A DNA stretch of 17,391 bases from JBBQKP01 sp038326995 (GCA_038326995.1 JBBQKP010000058.1:1-17391); one strand, 5' to 3'. Positions 8,156-15,633 are shown, numbered from the stretch's first letter. Made by a program: numbers and translations. The notes: a model not told the origin generated them from the sequence alone.

Positions 8156-10111
8156 ATGGCCTACACCGTTCTGGCACGACGATACCGCAGCGGCACCTTC
8201 GACGAGGTGATCGGCCAGGACCACGTCGCGCAGACGCTCAAACGCGCGATCCAATCCTCGCGAATCGCCCACGCGTTCATGTTCACCGGCACGCGAGGCG
8301 TCGGCAAAACGTCGATGGCGCGCATCCTCGCCAAGGCGCTGAATTGCCACGTGTTCCCTGCCGCCACCATCACGCCTTGCGGAACGTGCGACAGTTGCCA
8401 GGCGATCGCCAAAGGCGAGGACATTGACGTCATCGAAATCGACGCCGCCAGCAACACCGGCGTAGACAACGTGCGCGACATCATCGAAAACGCCCGGTTT
8501 CGCCCGGCCCGCAGCCGCTTCAAAGTCTACATCATCGACGAAGTGCACATGCTCTCCAAGGCGGCGTTCAACGCGCTCCTGAAGATCATGGAAGAGCCGC
8601 CCGAGCACGTGAAGTTCATCCTCGCGACCACCGAGGCCGAGAAAGTATTGCCGACGATCTTGTCGCGTTGCCAGCGGTTTGATTTCCGCAACATCCCGAC
8701 GCGTGAGATCGTGCAGCACCTTCGCCACATCGTGAAGGAAGAGGGCGTCGAGTCGGATGATGAAGCGCTGACGCTGGTCGCTCGGGCCGGGGCCGGGAGC
8801 ATGCGTGATGCGCTATCGCTTCTGGATCGATTGCTGAGCGTGGGCGAGAAGCGATTGACGACGGACTCGATCGAGCAGCTTCTGGGCATGCCGCGTGCGT
8901 CGGCAATTTTTGAACTCGCCGCTTCGATCGGCAAAGGCGACGCGAAGCAGACGCTCACACAGGCGAACAAGCTGATCAACAACGGCCTCGCCGCCGACAC
9001 GCTGGTCGCAGCCCTCACCGATCACTTCCACAACCTGCTATTGATCAACACCTGTGGCAGCGCGTCGGACCTGGTCGATATCGCCGGGCTGAACAAGGCC
9101 GATGTCGACGCGCAGGCGATGGCGTTCGACGCGGTGTCGCTCGTGCAGAACATCGCGGTGCTTGAAGAACTCAGGCGTCAGCTTCGCGGCAGCATGGTCG
9201 GCCGGGCGCTGCTTGATGCGTGCTTCGTTCGACTGGCGCTCAGTGCACAGTTCGCGCGGATTGATGAACTGATCGGCGAGGTGAACGAGATCGAAGCGGC
9301 GGGCGAAAAAAAAAAGCCCCTAGCCGGTGAAGCTTCGTCTTCTCGCGAAGTAAGGCCGCCGCAGAAACCGCCCGAGCAAATGAGTGCGCCAGCTACGGTT
9401 GTTGAAACGACATCGACTAACAACGACCACAGTGAAGACGACAGTGAAGGCGACGGCGATGCCCTCCCGGCCGTGGGTAAGGTCGCGCCGGCTGAGGCGC
9501 AGCGATCGATTTTCGCGGCGTTCAAGAACGCTCCCACGCGAGCAAATAAGCCAGCACCCAAGCCAGCGCCCACGCCAGCCCCCAAGTCGACCATTGTTGT
9601 ACCCACGAAGCCCAGTGAGATCGCAGTCGCGACCGCCCTCCATCAGACGGACAACACAGTCGTCTGGGCGGAGGTTCTGGGGCATTTCAAACAGGCGAGC
9701 CCGGGGACGGCCGCGCTATTGTCGAACGGACGCTTGGAAGCGATCGAAGGAGACGTGGTGACGCTGGGCTTTGAATATGCCAACGCGGGCAGCGGGTCGA
9801 TGTTGCACTCGAATAAGGAAAAGCGCCAGGCCGTGGCCGAACAGTTCGCGCGCGTGATCGGCAGGCCCGTGCAGGTGGAGATTCGGACAGAGGAGGCGTC
9901 GCGAGTTTTACAAGAAAGCCGGCCGGAACAGGCGACGTCATCGCGACAGGCCAAGCCCTCATTGAAAGATGTGCAGCCCGACGAGGCCGACAATCGCCCG
10001 ACTGTCGACATGTCGGCAATCGAGAGCCATCCGCTGATCGCGTTGCTGAAGGAAAAATTCGACGCTAAAGTAGTCCGGGTGGAAGCGATGGATTCGACGC
10101 CGACGGTGTAG
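8156..10111 (+). CDS. dnaX: DNA polymerase III subunits gamma and tau
   Basis: A 651-residue clamp-loader ATPase that loads the sliding clamp and, as tau, ties the loader to the polymerase. Features in order: Walker A GTRGVGKT (residues 45-52), zinc cysteines C64, C75, C78 and C81, Walker B IIDEVHML (126-133), and the SRC motif at 170-172 with the arginine finger. Domain III ends near residue 375, followed by a Pro/Ala-rich low-complexity linker (about 385-510) and a tau-type C-terminal domain ending at 651. I placed the start at MAYTVLARRYR because family members begin there and the frame upstream is not conserved-looking. An A10 run at 9306-9315, just after domain III, probably produces a shorter gamma form (see findings). 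No recR or YbaB-type gene follows. Confidence 0.97.
   Translation: MAYTVLARRYRSGTFDEVIGQDHVAQTLKRAIQSSRIAHAFMFTGTRGVGKTSMARILAKALNCHVFPAATITPCGTCDSCQAIAKGEDIDVIEIDAASNTGVDNVRDIIENARFRPARSRFKVYIIDEVHMLSKAAFNALLKIMEEPPEHVKFILATTEAEKVLPTILSRCQRFDFRNIPTREIVQHLRHIVKEEGVESDDEALTLVARAGAGSMRDALSLLDRLLSVGEKRLTTDSIEQLLGMPRASAIFELAASIGKGDAKQTLTQANKLINNGLAADTLVAALTDHFHNLLLINTCGSASDLVDIAGLNKADVDAQAMAFDAVSLVQNIAVLEELRRQLRGSMVGRALLDACFVRLALSAQFARIDELIGEVNEIEAAGEKKKPLAGEASSSREVRPPQKPPEQMSAPATVVETTSTNNDHSEDDSEGDGDALPAVGKVAPAEAQRSIFAAFKNAPTRANKPAPKPAPTPAPKSTIVVPTKPSEIAVATALHQTDNTVVWAEVLGHFKQASPGTAALLSNGRLEAIEGDVVTLGFEYANAGSGSMLHSNKEKRQAVAEQFARVIGRPVQVEIRTEEASRVLQESRPEQATSSRQAKPSLKDVQPDEADNRPTVDMSAIESHPLIALLKEKFDAKVVRVEAMDSTPTV
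9306..9330 (+). promoter_or_regulatory. Probable dnaX slippery site producing gamma
   Basis: Ten consecutive A bases followed by G (9306-9316), read in frame as GAA AAA AAA AAG. The last seven bases are A-AAA-AAG in the same phase as the E. coli dnaX frameshift heptamer. The -1 frame stops at TGA 9328-9330 and the +1 frame at TAG 9321-9323, so any slip gives a 388-391 residue protein ending just after domain III. Confidence 0.7.
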
Positions 10112-10445
10112 GGACAAATGCGATGAACGCGATTCAGGTCGACGCAGGCCAATTTCCCGTTCGATGGTTTGGGAGTGATCTTGGTCGCGCTTTGCCGACA
10201 CATCGTTGACTACATAGATATGACCCCAAAGAAGGAGCTGCGGACGAACCAAGCGGTTCGTCGTTGGCTTCTCAAAAAACTTCCGGATTGCCGTTTATCA
10301 ACGAATGACCGCAATCGCGGCTTCTGACGATCGGTCAATAGCTGACTACAGCAAAAATGTCGTGCTGGGCTTTTAGAAAAATTGTCTTGACGAAACTGCT
10401 CTTCCGGTCGATTGTAATAGAATTGGATCACTAATGAGGCAATCA
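10112..10445. other. Intergenic region between dnaX and the first prepilin-like gene
   Basis: About 330 bp without a convincing gene. It holds a strong hairpin at 10243-10262 and a TTGACG (10387-10392) with a TGTAAT (10413-10418) 20 bp further on, a spacing too long for a confident promoter. AT content rises in the last 100 bp, which suits a promoter for the following gene. Confidence 0.5.
10243..10262 (+). terminator. Candidate terminator hairpin after dnaX
   Basis: GACGAACC and GGTTCGTC form a perfect 8-bp stem around the 4-base loop AAGC, 131 bp after the dnaX stop. The following bases are GTTGGCTTCTC, only moderately T-rich, so it is not a classical intrinsic terminator. Confidence 0.35.
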
Positions 10446-11237
10446 ATGACGCAGAATCGTACACACCGCCATAAGCCCCTGACCAGAAGCCTTGCCAGCC
10501 GAAGGTTTGGCTTCTCGCTGGTGGAGTTGTTGGTTGTGATCGGCATCATCGCCCTTTTGATCGCAATCCTGCTCCCGACGCTGCAGCGTGCCCGCAGGCA
10601 GGCGAATCAAGTCGCGTGCGCTTCAAACTTGAAGCAATTGGGTACGCTTATCCAGATTTATTGCAACGAGAATCAGGGTTGGCTGTTCCCGGTGGGCGAG
10701 CGGAGCACGACCGACAATCGCCCATCAACATTGGGCACGAACGTGATGCCTCATTTGCGCTGGCCGATGCCTATGTATCGCCCCAAACTTCCGGCGGCGT
10801 TGCCTTATCTGAAGCCCGAGAGCGCGTGGGACCCGTTCTCCGCGACGGCGGAGACGGATTTTCCCGCCGCCGATCTGATTCCTGCCGCGATGCGGTGCCC
10901 GGAAGACTACGAGCCGCGCGAAGGTCATAGCTATTGCGTGAATCAACACATCGCCGACCAGAACATCAAGGCGAATAAGACGAAATTCGGTTCAAAGACG
11001 GCGAGTGATGTGGTCGTCGCGGGCGAGAAGCGGACGGTCGAACGCGACTACTATATGGAGCAAGGCGATTTCGATCGCGTCGTCGAGAAATTTCGCCACG
11101 GCATTTCTCGCGGCAGCAACTACATGTTTTTCGACACCAGCGTACGGACCGAGTTACCTGACGCCGCCCGCGCTGCGATGGACCCGTGGGATCCGGTCGT
11201 GGTCGTCACCCCGCCGACCCCGCCGACCACCCCGTAA
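10446..11237 (+). CDS. Prepilin-like (type II pseudopilin N-terminus) protein
   Basis: A 263-residue protein with a prepilin peptidase site RRFG|FSLVE (cleavage after G22, with Glu at +5) and a 20-residue membrane helix ending ILLPTLQRARRQANQ. It should be inserted in the inner membrane, cleaved by a PilD-type peptidase and exposed outside, or assembled into a pilus or secretion filament. Before the C-terminus, FRHGISRGSNYMFFDTSVR corresponds to the planctomycete H-x9-DG module, but the DG is replaced by DT. The C-terminus is a Pro/Thr/Val-rich tail (VVVVTPPTPPTTP). GAGG lies 6 bases before ATG 10446, which I prefer to ATG 10434. The next gene follows after 47 bp and may be co-transcribed. 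The biological role of this family is poorly known. Confidence 0.85.
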   Translation: MTQNRTHRHKPLTRSLASRRFGFSLVELLVVIGIIALLIAILLPTLQRARRQANQVACASNLKQLGTLIQIYCNENQGWLFPVGERSTTDNRPSTLGTNVMPHLRWPMPMYRPKLPAALPYLKPESAWDPFSATAETDFPAADLIPAAMRCPEDYEPREGHSYCVNQHIADQNIKANKTKFGSKTASDVVVAGEKRTVERDYYMEQGDFDRVVEKFRHGISRGSNYMFFDTSVRTELPDAARAAMDPWDPVVVVTPPTPPTTP

Positions 11238-11284
11238 GAAGTTGATGCGAGATTGGCAGGAATAAGTTTGCCCGGAGATTTTAG

Positions 11285-11947
11285 ATGAGGCTGTTTGATC
11301 GACTGGTTTTGATGGGCGGTGCCGTCGTGCTGATCACGGGCGGGGGACTCGCGCTGCTGGGCAAACCGGGCGATTTGCCTCGCGTACCTTCGGGTTCACT
11401 TCTGCGTGATCCGGGTGAGGGTGCCGGCGCCCGGCTTCAAATCGCCAGGCAAGTGCGCCAGGGCGTGTTCCCACAGCCGCCTGGGTTGATCGTGCGCGTT
11501 CAGCAACAAAATGCGACCACGGCATGGACGATCATGCCGGGCGAAGATGGGACGGTGAACCAATACGGGGGGCCTGGCGATGAACAGCTCGCCGAGGCGG
11601 GCGATGTGCCGGTTTTGCGTGCCAGGCGTATTTATCTGCAGCAGGCCAGGCGTGCGACGGTCGCGAAGGTAACGCCCGAGCAGATCGCAGCCCTTCGTGC
11701 GATTGAAAACGCGCCCGAAGTCGCGAGCCCGGCTTTTCGAAAACGCGCGGCCGAGCTTTTTGAGGCGCGCAGGACTTCGACCACGCCCGACCAGACCGCC
11801 GCCTTCGATCAGCAGCTCATGGAGCACGTTTCGCAATTGTTGGCGGTGGATACGGCTCCGATCCGCGCGAAAAATGCCGAACGCGCCAAGCGCGTGCGTG
11901 AGATTCTCAGCGCCGATCAATTGACCCCGCCGCCGCAGGCAAGGTAA
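11285..11947 (+). CDS. Membrane-anchored protein of unknown function
   Basis: A 220-residue protein I do not recognise. Residues 7-27 (LVLMGGAVVLITGGGLALLG) form one membrane segment or uncleaved signal anchor, so the rest is probably periplasmic. The body has a central stretch predicted as beta-like (GLIVRVQQQNATTAWTIMPG) and then long charged helices rich in Ala, Arg and Glu (from about 115 to 212), ending in a Pro-rich tail PPPQAR. GGAG sits 7 bases before the ATG. It lies 47 bp after the prepilin-like gene on the same strand, so it could be an accessory factor to that protein, but this is inference from position. No cysteine is present, so it is not a lipoprotein. Confidence 0.75.
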   Translation: MRLFDRLVLMGGAVVLITGGGLALLGKPGDLPRVPSGSLLRDPGEGAGARLQIARQVRQGVFPQPPGLIVRVQQQNATTAWTIMPGEDGTVNQYGGPGDEQLAEAGDVPVLRARRIYLQQARRATVAKVTPEQIAALRAIENAPEVASPAFRKRAAELFEARRTSTTPDQTAAFDQQLMEHVSQLLAVDTAPIRAKNAERAKRVREILSADQLTPPPQAR

Positions 11948-12012
11948 TTGAGGGTCAGGCCGTCGCAAGCGGCGACTGCTTCAGTCCTCGCATTAAACTG
12001 CCCACTCCCTCC

Positions 12013-13059
12013 ATGACCCTCGACGAACTCGATTTTCATCTCCCGCCCGAACTCATCGCCCAGCACCCGGCCGCCGATCGTGCGGGTTCGAGGCTGCTTC
12101 ACTTTAATCGGCAAACGGGCGAGATAAAACATCATCAGTCGTTCAACGCGATCGCGTCGCTCTTTGGGCCCGGCGACTTGCTGGTGATGAACGACGCACG
12201 CGTGACGCCTGCCCGGTTCAATCTCATCAAATCGACGGGCGGCGTTGTTCAGGGGCTGTTCGTATCGCAAACGCACCCCAGGCGATGGTCGGGGATGCTG
12301 AAGAATCTCGGGCCCGTTTACGTGGAACAATGGCTGTTGCTCGAACGCGGGCCCGGCGTGCGGGTTCGGGTGTTGGAGAAGCATGATGCAGGCCTGTACA
12401 CGCTGGAGTTCGAACAAGATCAGGATGCGGCCGAATTGTTCGAGCGTGTCGGCAGGATGCCGCTGCCTCCGTACATCAAGCGCGACAAGCACGAAGATGC
12501 GCGGGACGAAGAGGACAAGGAGCGGTATCAGACGGTGTACGCGAAAACGCCCGGCTCGATTGCCGCCCCGACGGCTGGTCTTCACTTCACGCCCGAGTTG
12601 CTAGAACGACTGGAATCAAGCGGCGTTGAACTCGCAAGGCTGACCCTGCATGTAGGTATCGGCACGTTCAAGCCTGTTGAGGTGAACGACCTGAACGACC
12701 ACGACATGCATTTGGAGCACTACGCAATTCCAGAAGATGCGGCGGGGCAGATTTCACGTGCGAAGCGCGAAGGACGTCGGGTGATTGCGGTGGGGACGAC
12801 GACGTGCCGAGTGCTGGAGTCGCAGGAAAGTGGCGAGGAATTGAACCCTTGTGCGGGGTCGACTCGCCTCTTGATCCAGCATCCGTACAAGTTCAAGCTC
12901 ATTGACGGCCTGCTGACCAACTTCCATCTTCCCAAAAGCACGCTGATCGCACTGGTCGCAGCATGGGTCGGGCCCGAGTCGCAAAAGCGGATTTACCGCG
13001 AGGCGATCGAGCACGAGTATCGCTTTTTCAGTTACGGCGACGCGATGCTGGCAATGTGA
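12013..13059 (+). CDS. queA: S-adenosylmethionine:tRNA ribosyltransferase-isomerase
   Basis: A 348-residue enzyme that transfers the ribosyl part of SAM to preQ1 in tRNA, the penultimate step of queuosine synthesis. The sequence has the family start LDELDFHLPPELIAQHPA, then DRAGSRLLHF, MNDARVTPAR, the highly conserved SIAAPTAGLHFT (about residues 182-193), THVG-type LTLHVGIGTFKPVE, H-D-M-H around residue 237, TTTCRVLES, LLTNFHLPKSTL and YREAIEHEYRFFSYGDAMLA at the end. Length matches the family. No clear Shine-Dalgarno precedes the ATG. No tgt or preQ1 synthesis gene is adjacent; the upstream gene is unrelated by sequence. The call is essentially certain. Confidence 0.98.
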   Translation: MTLDELDFHLPPELIAQHPAADRAGSRLLHFNRQTGEIKHHQSFNAIASLFGPGDLLVMNDARVTPARFNLIKSTGGVVQGLFVSQTHPRRWSGMLKNLGPVYVEQWLLLERGPGVRVRVLEKHDAGLYTLEFEQDQDAAELFERVGRMPLPPYIKRDKHEDARDEEDKERYQTVYAKTPGSIAAPTAGLHFTPELLERLESSGVELARLTLHVGIGTFKPVEVNDLNDHDMHLEHYAIPEDAAGQISRAKREGRRVIAVGTTTCRVLESQESGEELNPCAGSTRLLIQHPYKFKLIDGLLTNFHLPKSTLIALVAAWVGPESQKRIYREAIEHEYRFFSYGDAMLAM

Positions 13060-13410
13060 GGGCGGTACAGGCGGGTTTTTGTCGCGTGTTTCTGAGGGCT
13101 GTTATCAACAAAGGTCAAAACTTGACTGGAGATGACAGTCAGATAGGATACCTTTCCGCAGTTCACACACGCGGGACTGCGGACAAACAGAGTACGAAGA
13201 CGAGCCGCTCACAAATGCGAATCGAACTTTGGAAGCGGAAAATCTACTGAATTTCTTCTATCGGTCCACTTGCGGAAGTGTCCTGTGATAAGAAGGTCAG
13301 AATGATGGTATCAGAACAAAGGAAGAAGAAAGTCGCGGAAGAGACGGATTTCGGTCTGGTCTGTACAATGTCTTTGCCCCGTTGGTTCACAATCTGGAGA
13401 AATCCTGGTG

Positions 13411-13456
13411 GACTCGAGTAGAAACAAGTAGACACGAATAGACACGAGTAGACACC
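13411..13456. repeat. 10-bp tandem repeat, about 4.6 copies
   Basis: Units read GACTCGAGTA, GAAACAAGTA, GACACGAATA, GACACGAGTA and then GACACC. The consensus is GACACGAGTA. The 10-bp period is about one DNA helical turn, so each unit would face the same side. Confidence 0.85.
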
Positions 13457-13520
13457 GCGCAAAATTGAAATAGGCCTGCCATGCGAGTTGAGTGAAAACA
13501 TTCAATAAAGCATGGTGGGT

Positions 13521-13543
13521 GGCTCGGCGGCGTTCGCCGGGCC
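13521..13543. other. GC-rich hairpin
   Basis: GGCTCGGCG and CGCCGGGCC pair over 9 positions (one G-U) around the loop GCGTT. It is followed by GAAAGTG, not T-rich, so it is not an intrinsic terminator. Confidence 0.5.
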
Positions 13544-13761
13544 GAAAGTGTCGCTCGTGCAATGAACTTTTATTCAGGTCTGAGTCCGGATAAGCAAACA
13601 AGAAACGTCGGCTGGCAGTCTCGGGACACTTCTTCGTCTCGGCAACGCAATCATTTCTCTCATCATTGCGCCAGAACACGATTCTTATTGCAGGTCTGAC
13701 GACGATTTGAATGGGTTTCAAAGCACGGGAAAGTCAATTTGACGCTCAAAAGGAGCTTCAC

Positions 13762-14670
13762 ATGACCCGTATCAATGCATCCAAGACGTCGTCGAAGGGT
13801 TTCACCCTCGTCGAACTTCTCGTCGTCATCGGCATCATCGCCCTGCTCATCTCGATCCTCCTCCCGTCGCTTAACCGCGCTCGTGAGACGGCCAACCGAG
13901 TGAAGTGCGCCAGCAACCTGCGCCAAATCGGCCAGGCCCTCTTGCTGTACTCCAACGAGCAGCGCAACGGTGCGTTCCCCCGTTCACTCGCCAGCACCAA
14001 CGCTGCGACCACCTGGGGCACCCCCTACGCCGCAGCCTCCGTCGCGTCCGCGAACGCTGACGCGTTCAGCACCGCGGCCGGTAGCAATGCCCCCGCGTTC
14101 AACGACGTGTCGGCCTCGCTGTTCCTCCTGCTCCGTACCCAGGACATCACCAGCGAAGTATTCACCTGCCCGAGCAGCTCGGCAGAACGTTGGAACTTCG
14201 GTGGCGGCTCCAATAGCCAGCAGAACTGGACCAACTGGCAGGGCGTCGATGGCGTGAAGCGTAACCTGTCCTACAGCTACGCAAGCCCCTTCGCCAGCGC
14301 TAACGGCATCAGCTCAGGCTACCGCCTGAACAACAGCCTCACCTCAGAGTTCGCCGTCGCCGCCGATCTCAACCCCGGCATCATCGGTACGAACGACAAC
14401 GTGACGCTCGTCACCTCCAATAGCTCAGGCGCTCAGCAGCGTCTTGGCAACAGCAACAACCACGACGAAGACGGACAGAACATCCTCTTCGGAGACGGTC
14501 ACGTTGAATTCGTCCAAAACGCCTTCGCCGGCGTTCAGCGCGATAACATCTACACCGCCCGAACCGTTACCACCCCCGACTCCAACATCGCCAATATCAA
14601 CCTGGCAGCGGCTGTCACCACCGGACCCTTCGACACCGCCGACAGCTTCCTGCTCCCCCACGATGACTGA
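13762..14670 (+). CDS. Prepilin-like protein with H-x-DG C-terminal module, probably highly expressed
   Basis: A 302-residue protein with the prepilin cleavage site SSKG|FTLVE (after G13, Glu at +5) and a membrane helix LLVVIGIIALLISILLPSL. The ectodomain is rich in Ser, Ala, Asn and Thr, and ends with NNHDEDGQNILFGDGHVEFV, the planctomycete H...DG module. Like other type IV-type pseudopilins it should be exported and cleaved at the inner membrane. I moved the start to ATG 13762, because AAAGGAG sits 6 bases before it; the frame upstream is open to 13711 but lacks the motif. A near-perfect ribosome-binding site, strongly C-ending codons and a 12-bp terminator stem all point to high expression. 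The role is not known. Confidence 0.9.
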   Translation: MTRINASKTSSKGFTLVELLVVIGIIALLISILLPSLNRARETANRVKCASNLRQIGQALLLYSNEQRNGAFPRSLASTNAATTWGTPYAAASVASANADAFSTAAGSNAPAFNDVSASLFLLLRTQDITSEVFTCPSSSAERWNFGGGSNSQQNWTNWQGVDGVKRNLSYSYASPFASANGISSGYRLNNSLTSEFAVAADLNPGIIGTNDNVTLVTSNSSGAQQRLGNSNNHDEDGQNILFGDGHVEFVQNAFAGVQRDNIYTARTVTTPDSNIANINLAAAVTTGPFDTADSFLLPHDD

Positions 14671-14708
14671 TCGGTTGGGACTGATCGGTTGGGACTGATC
14701 AATCAGTC
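14665..14708. repeat. 14-bp tandem duplication with terminal palindrome
   Basis: GACTGATCGGTTGG occurs twice exactly (14665-14678 and 14679-14692), followed by a third partial copy that becomes GACTGATCAATCAGTC, a palindrome with a 7-bp arm. The first copy contains the stop codon of the prepilin-like gene. Confidence 0.85.
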
Positions 14709-15241
14709 TCCCTATAAGTCAGAAGTATGTCTCAAGTAGTTCGCCGGGCCTGATCCAAAGATCAGGCCCGGTCTCGTTTAATAAACATCAATGCCATCCT
14801 TTCCTATCCGACAGTCATGGACACAAGACGCATCGCGCGCGATCTCTCCCGGCAAATTCAGATAGAGAATGTCCTGCCGGACGGGCCGGCCGAAATTCGC
14901 GTGAGCTCGCTTCATCAATGTCTTCATAGCTAAAAACTGCAATCGGATGATTTGCGGCACCCAATACTCGCTGATGTTAATCTGGGGAATATGCAGAGCG
15001 CCTCGCCGACGCGAAATTTTTGCCGGTCGCATGAGAATTCTGCGCTGCTCCACGTCCGAAAATCTATAACACGTCTAATAATAATCACTTATCGACCACT
15101 GCTAACTCTGTCGCCCGGCTCAAGATTGCGCGGCCGGTGTTCCGATGATGCTAATGTAACGCGGACCAACCAGGTCCGATCGATCCCTCCGGGCGAGGAA
15201 GGCCCGCAGGCGGAACATCCAGTCCCACTTTCAGGAGCACC
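14671..15241. other. Intergenic region before flgM
   Basis: About 570 bp. The left part holds the tandem duplication and the terminator. From 14778 to 15053 there is only a weak minus-strand ORF with no recognisable family, plus two short plus-strand ORFs of about 40 codons; I support none of them. From 15060 the sequence becomes AT-rich and probably holds the flgM promoter. Two small hairpins (15162-15178 and 15190-15206) lie in the likely flgM leader. Confidence 0.5.
14744..14771 (+). terminator. Strong terminator hairpin after the second prepilin-like gene
   Basis: A perfect 12-bp stem, CCGGGCCTGATC with GATCAGGCCCGG, around the loop CAAA, followed by TCTCGTTTAATAA. Stem strength makes termination likely even though the T-run is imperfect. 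Confidence 0.8.
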
Positions 15242-15526
15242 ATGAGTTCAATCAATCCGCTGCAAGGCAACCGTCCCGTTCAGGCAACCGCGCTCGTCAA
15301 TGCCGCGCAGCAGGCGCAGCTCAACCCTATCGATCAGCCCGCTCCCACCCGAGCGGCAGACCGTCTGGAACTTTCGGGCCTTTCCCCCTTGCTTCAAAAG
15401 GCCAAGGTCGAGGATGTACGAACCGACAAAGTCGCCGATGTCAGGCAACAGATCGCTTCGGGAACTTACGAAACCCCCGAGAAAGTGGATGCGGCCATCG
15501 ATCGACTGCTCGATGAACTGGCCTAA
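15242..15526 (+). CDS. flgM: Anti-sigma-28 factor FlgM
   Basis: A 94-residue protein. FlgM binds the flagellar sigma factor FliA and holds it inactive until the hook is finished, then is exported through the flagellar channel. The N-terminal half (residues 1-40) is Gln/Ala/Pro-rich and probably disordered, as in the family. The C-terminal half carries the diagnostic pattern: DRLELSGLSPLLQKAK, then VRTDKVADVRQQIASGTY, then ETPEKVDAAIDRLLDELA, which are the sigma-binding helices. AGGAG lies 4 bases before the ATG and an excellent terminator follows. It stands alone here; no flgN, fliA or hook gene is in view. A CCGATGAT at 15142-15149 resembles the -10 element of sigma-28 promoters. Confidence 0.9.
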   Translation: MSSINPLQGNRPVQATALVNAAQQAQLNPIDQPAPTRAADRLELSGLSPLLQKAKVEDVRTDKVADVRQQIASGTYETPEKVDAAIDRLLDELA

Positions 15527-15557
15527 TCTCTGATTCTCTCACGCTTTGACGACCCTT

Positions 15558-15590
15558 AACGCCCACGGCAACTTAGCCGCGGGCGTTTTT
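15558..15590 (+). terminator. Intrinsic terminator of flgM
   Basis: AACGCCC pairs with GGGCGTT and, after one A/C mismatch, CGGC pairs with GCCG, with loop AACTTA. A run of five T follows (15586-15590). This is a textbook Rho-independent terminator, 32 bp after the flgM stop. Confidence 0.92.
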
Positions 15591-15604
15591 ATTGGAATAT
15601 TCAC

Positions 15605-15633
15605 TTCCCTGCCAGCGTCCTAACCCGCATAAT
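15605..15633 (+). promoter_or_regulatory. Candidate promoter of the third prepilin-like gene
   Basis: CATAAT (15628-15633, 5 of 6 to TATAAT) with a weak TTCCCT 17 bp upstream. It lies between the flgM terminator and the gene, and predicts a leader of about 20 bases including the Shine-Dalgarno. Confidence 0.45.

Larger units (their letters stand above)
13060..13761. other. Gene-free structured region before the second prepilin-like gene
   Basis: About 700 bp with no convincing ORF. It contains TTGACT-N16-TAGGAT (13122-13149), an 8-bp hairpin at 13155-13183, a 10-bp tandem repeat at 13411-13456, a GC-rich hairpin at 13521-13543, and two copies of a TTATT(G)CAGGTCTGA motif (13570-13583 and 13685-13699). 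Base composition is less GC-rich than neighbouring genes. It may hold a regulatory RNA or a long leader. Confidence 0.55.

Noticed and set aside
8003..8728. Minus-strand ORF of 241 codons
   Set aside because: It is antisense to the most conserved part of dnaX.
10220..10327. Plus-strand ORF of 35 codons rich in Lys and Arg
   Set aside because: It spans the candidate dnaX terminator hairpin and has no ribosome-binding site or recognisable motif.
13102..13110. TTATCAACA, one mismatch from a DnaA box
   Set aside because: It is a single copy, with no cluster, AT-rich unwinding region or replication gene next to it.
13411..13456. Tandem repeat considered as a CRISPR array
   Set aside because: Units are only 10 bp and directly adjacent with no spacers, and no cas gene is present.
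14778..15053. Minus-strand ORF of 91 codons starting with GTG
   Set aside because: It has no family resemblance, no ribosome-binding site and no neighbours on its strand. It remains possible, but I cannot support it.
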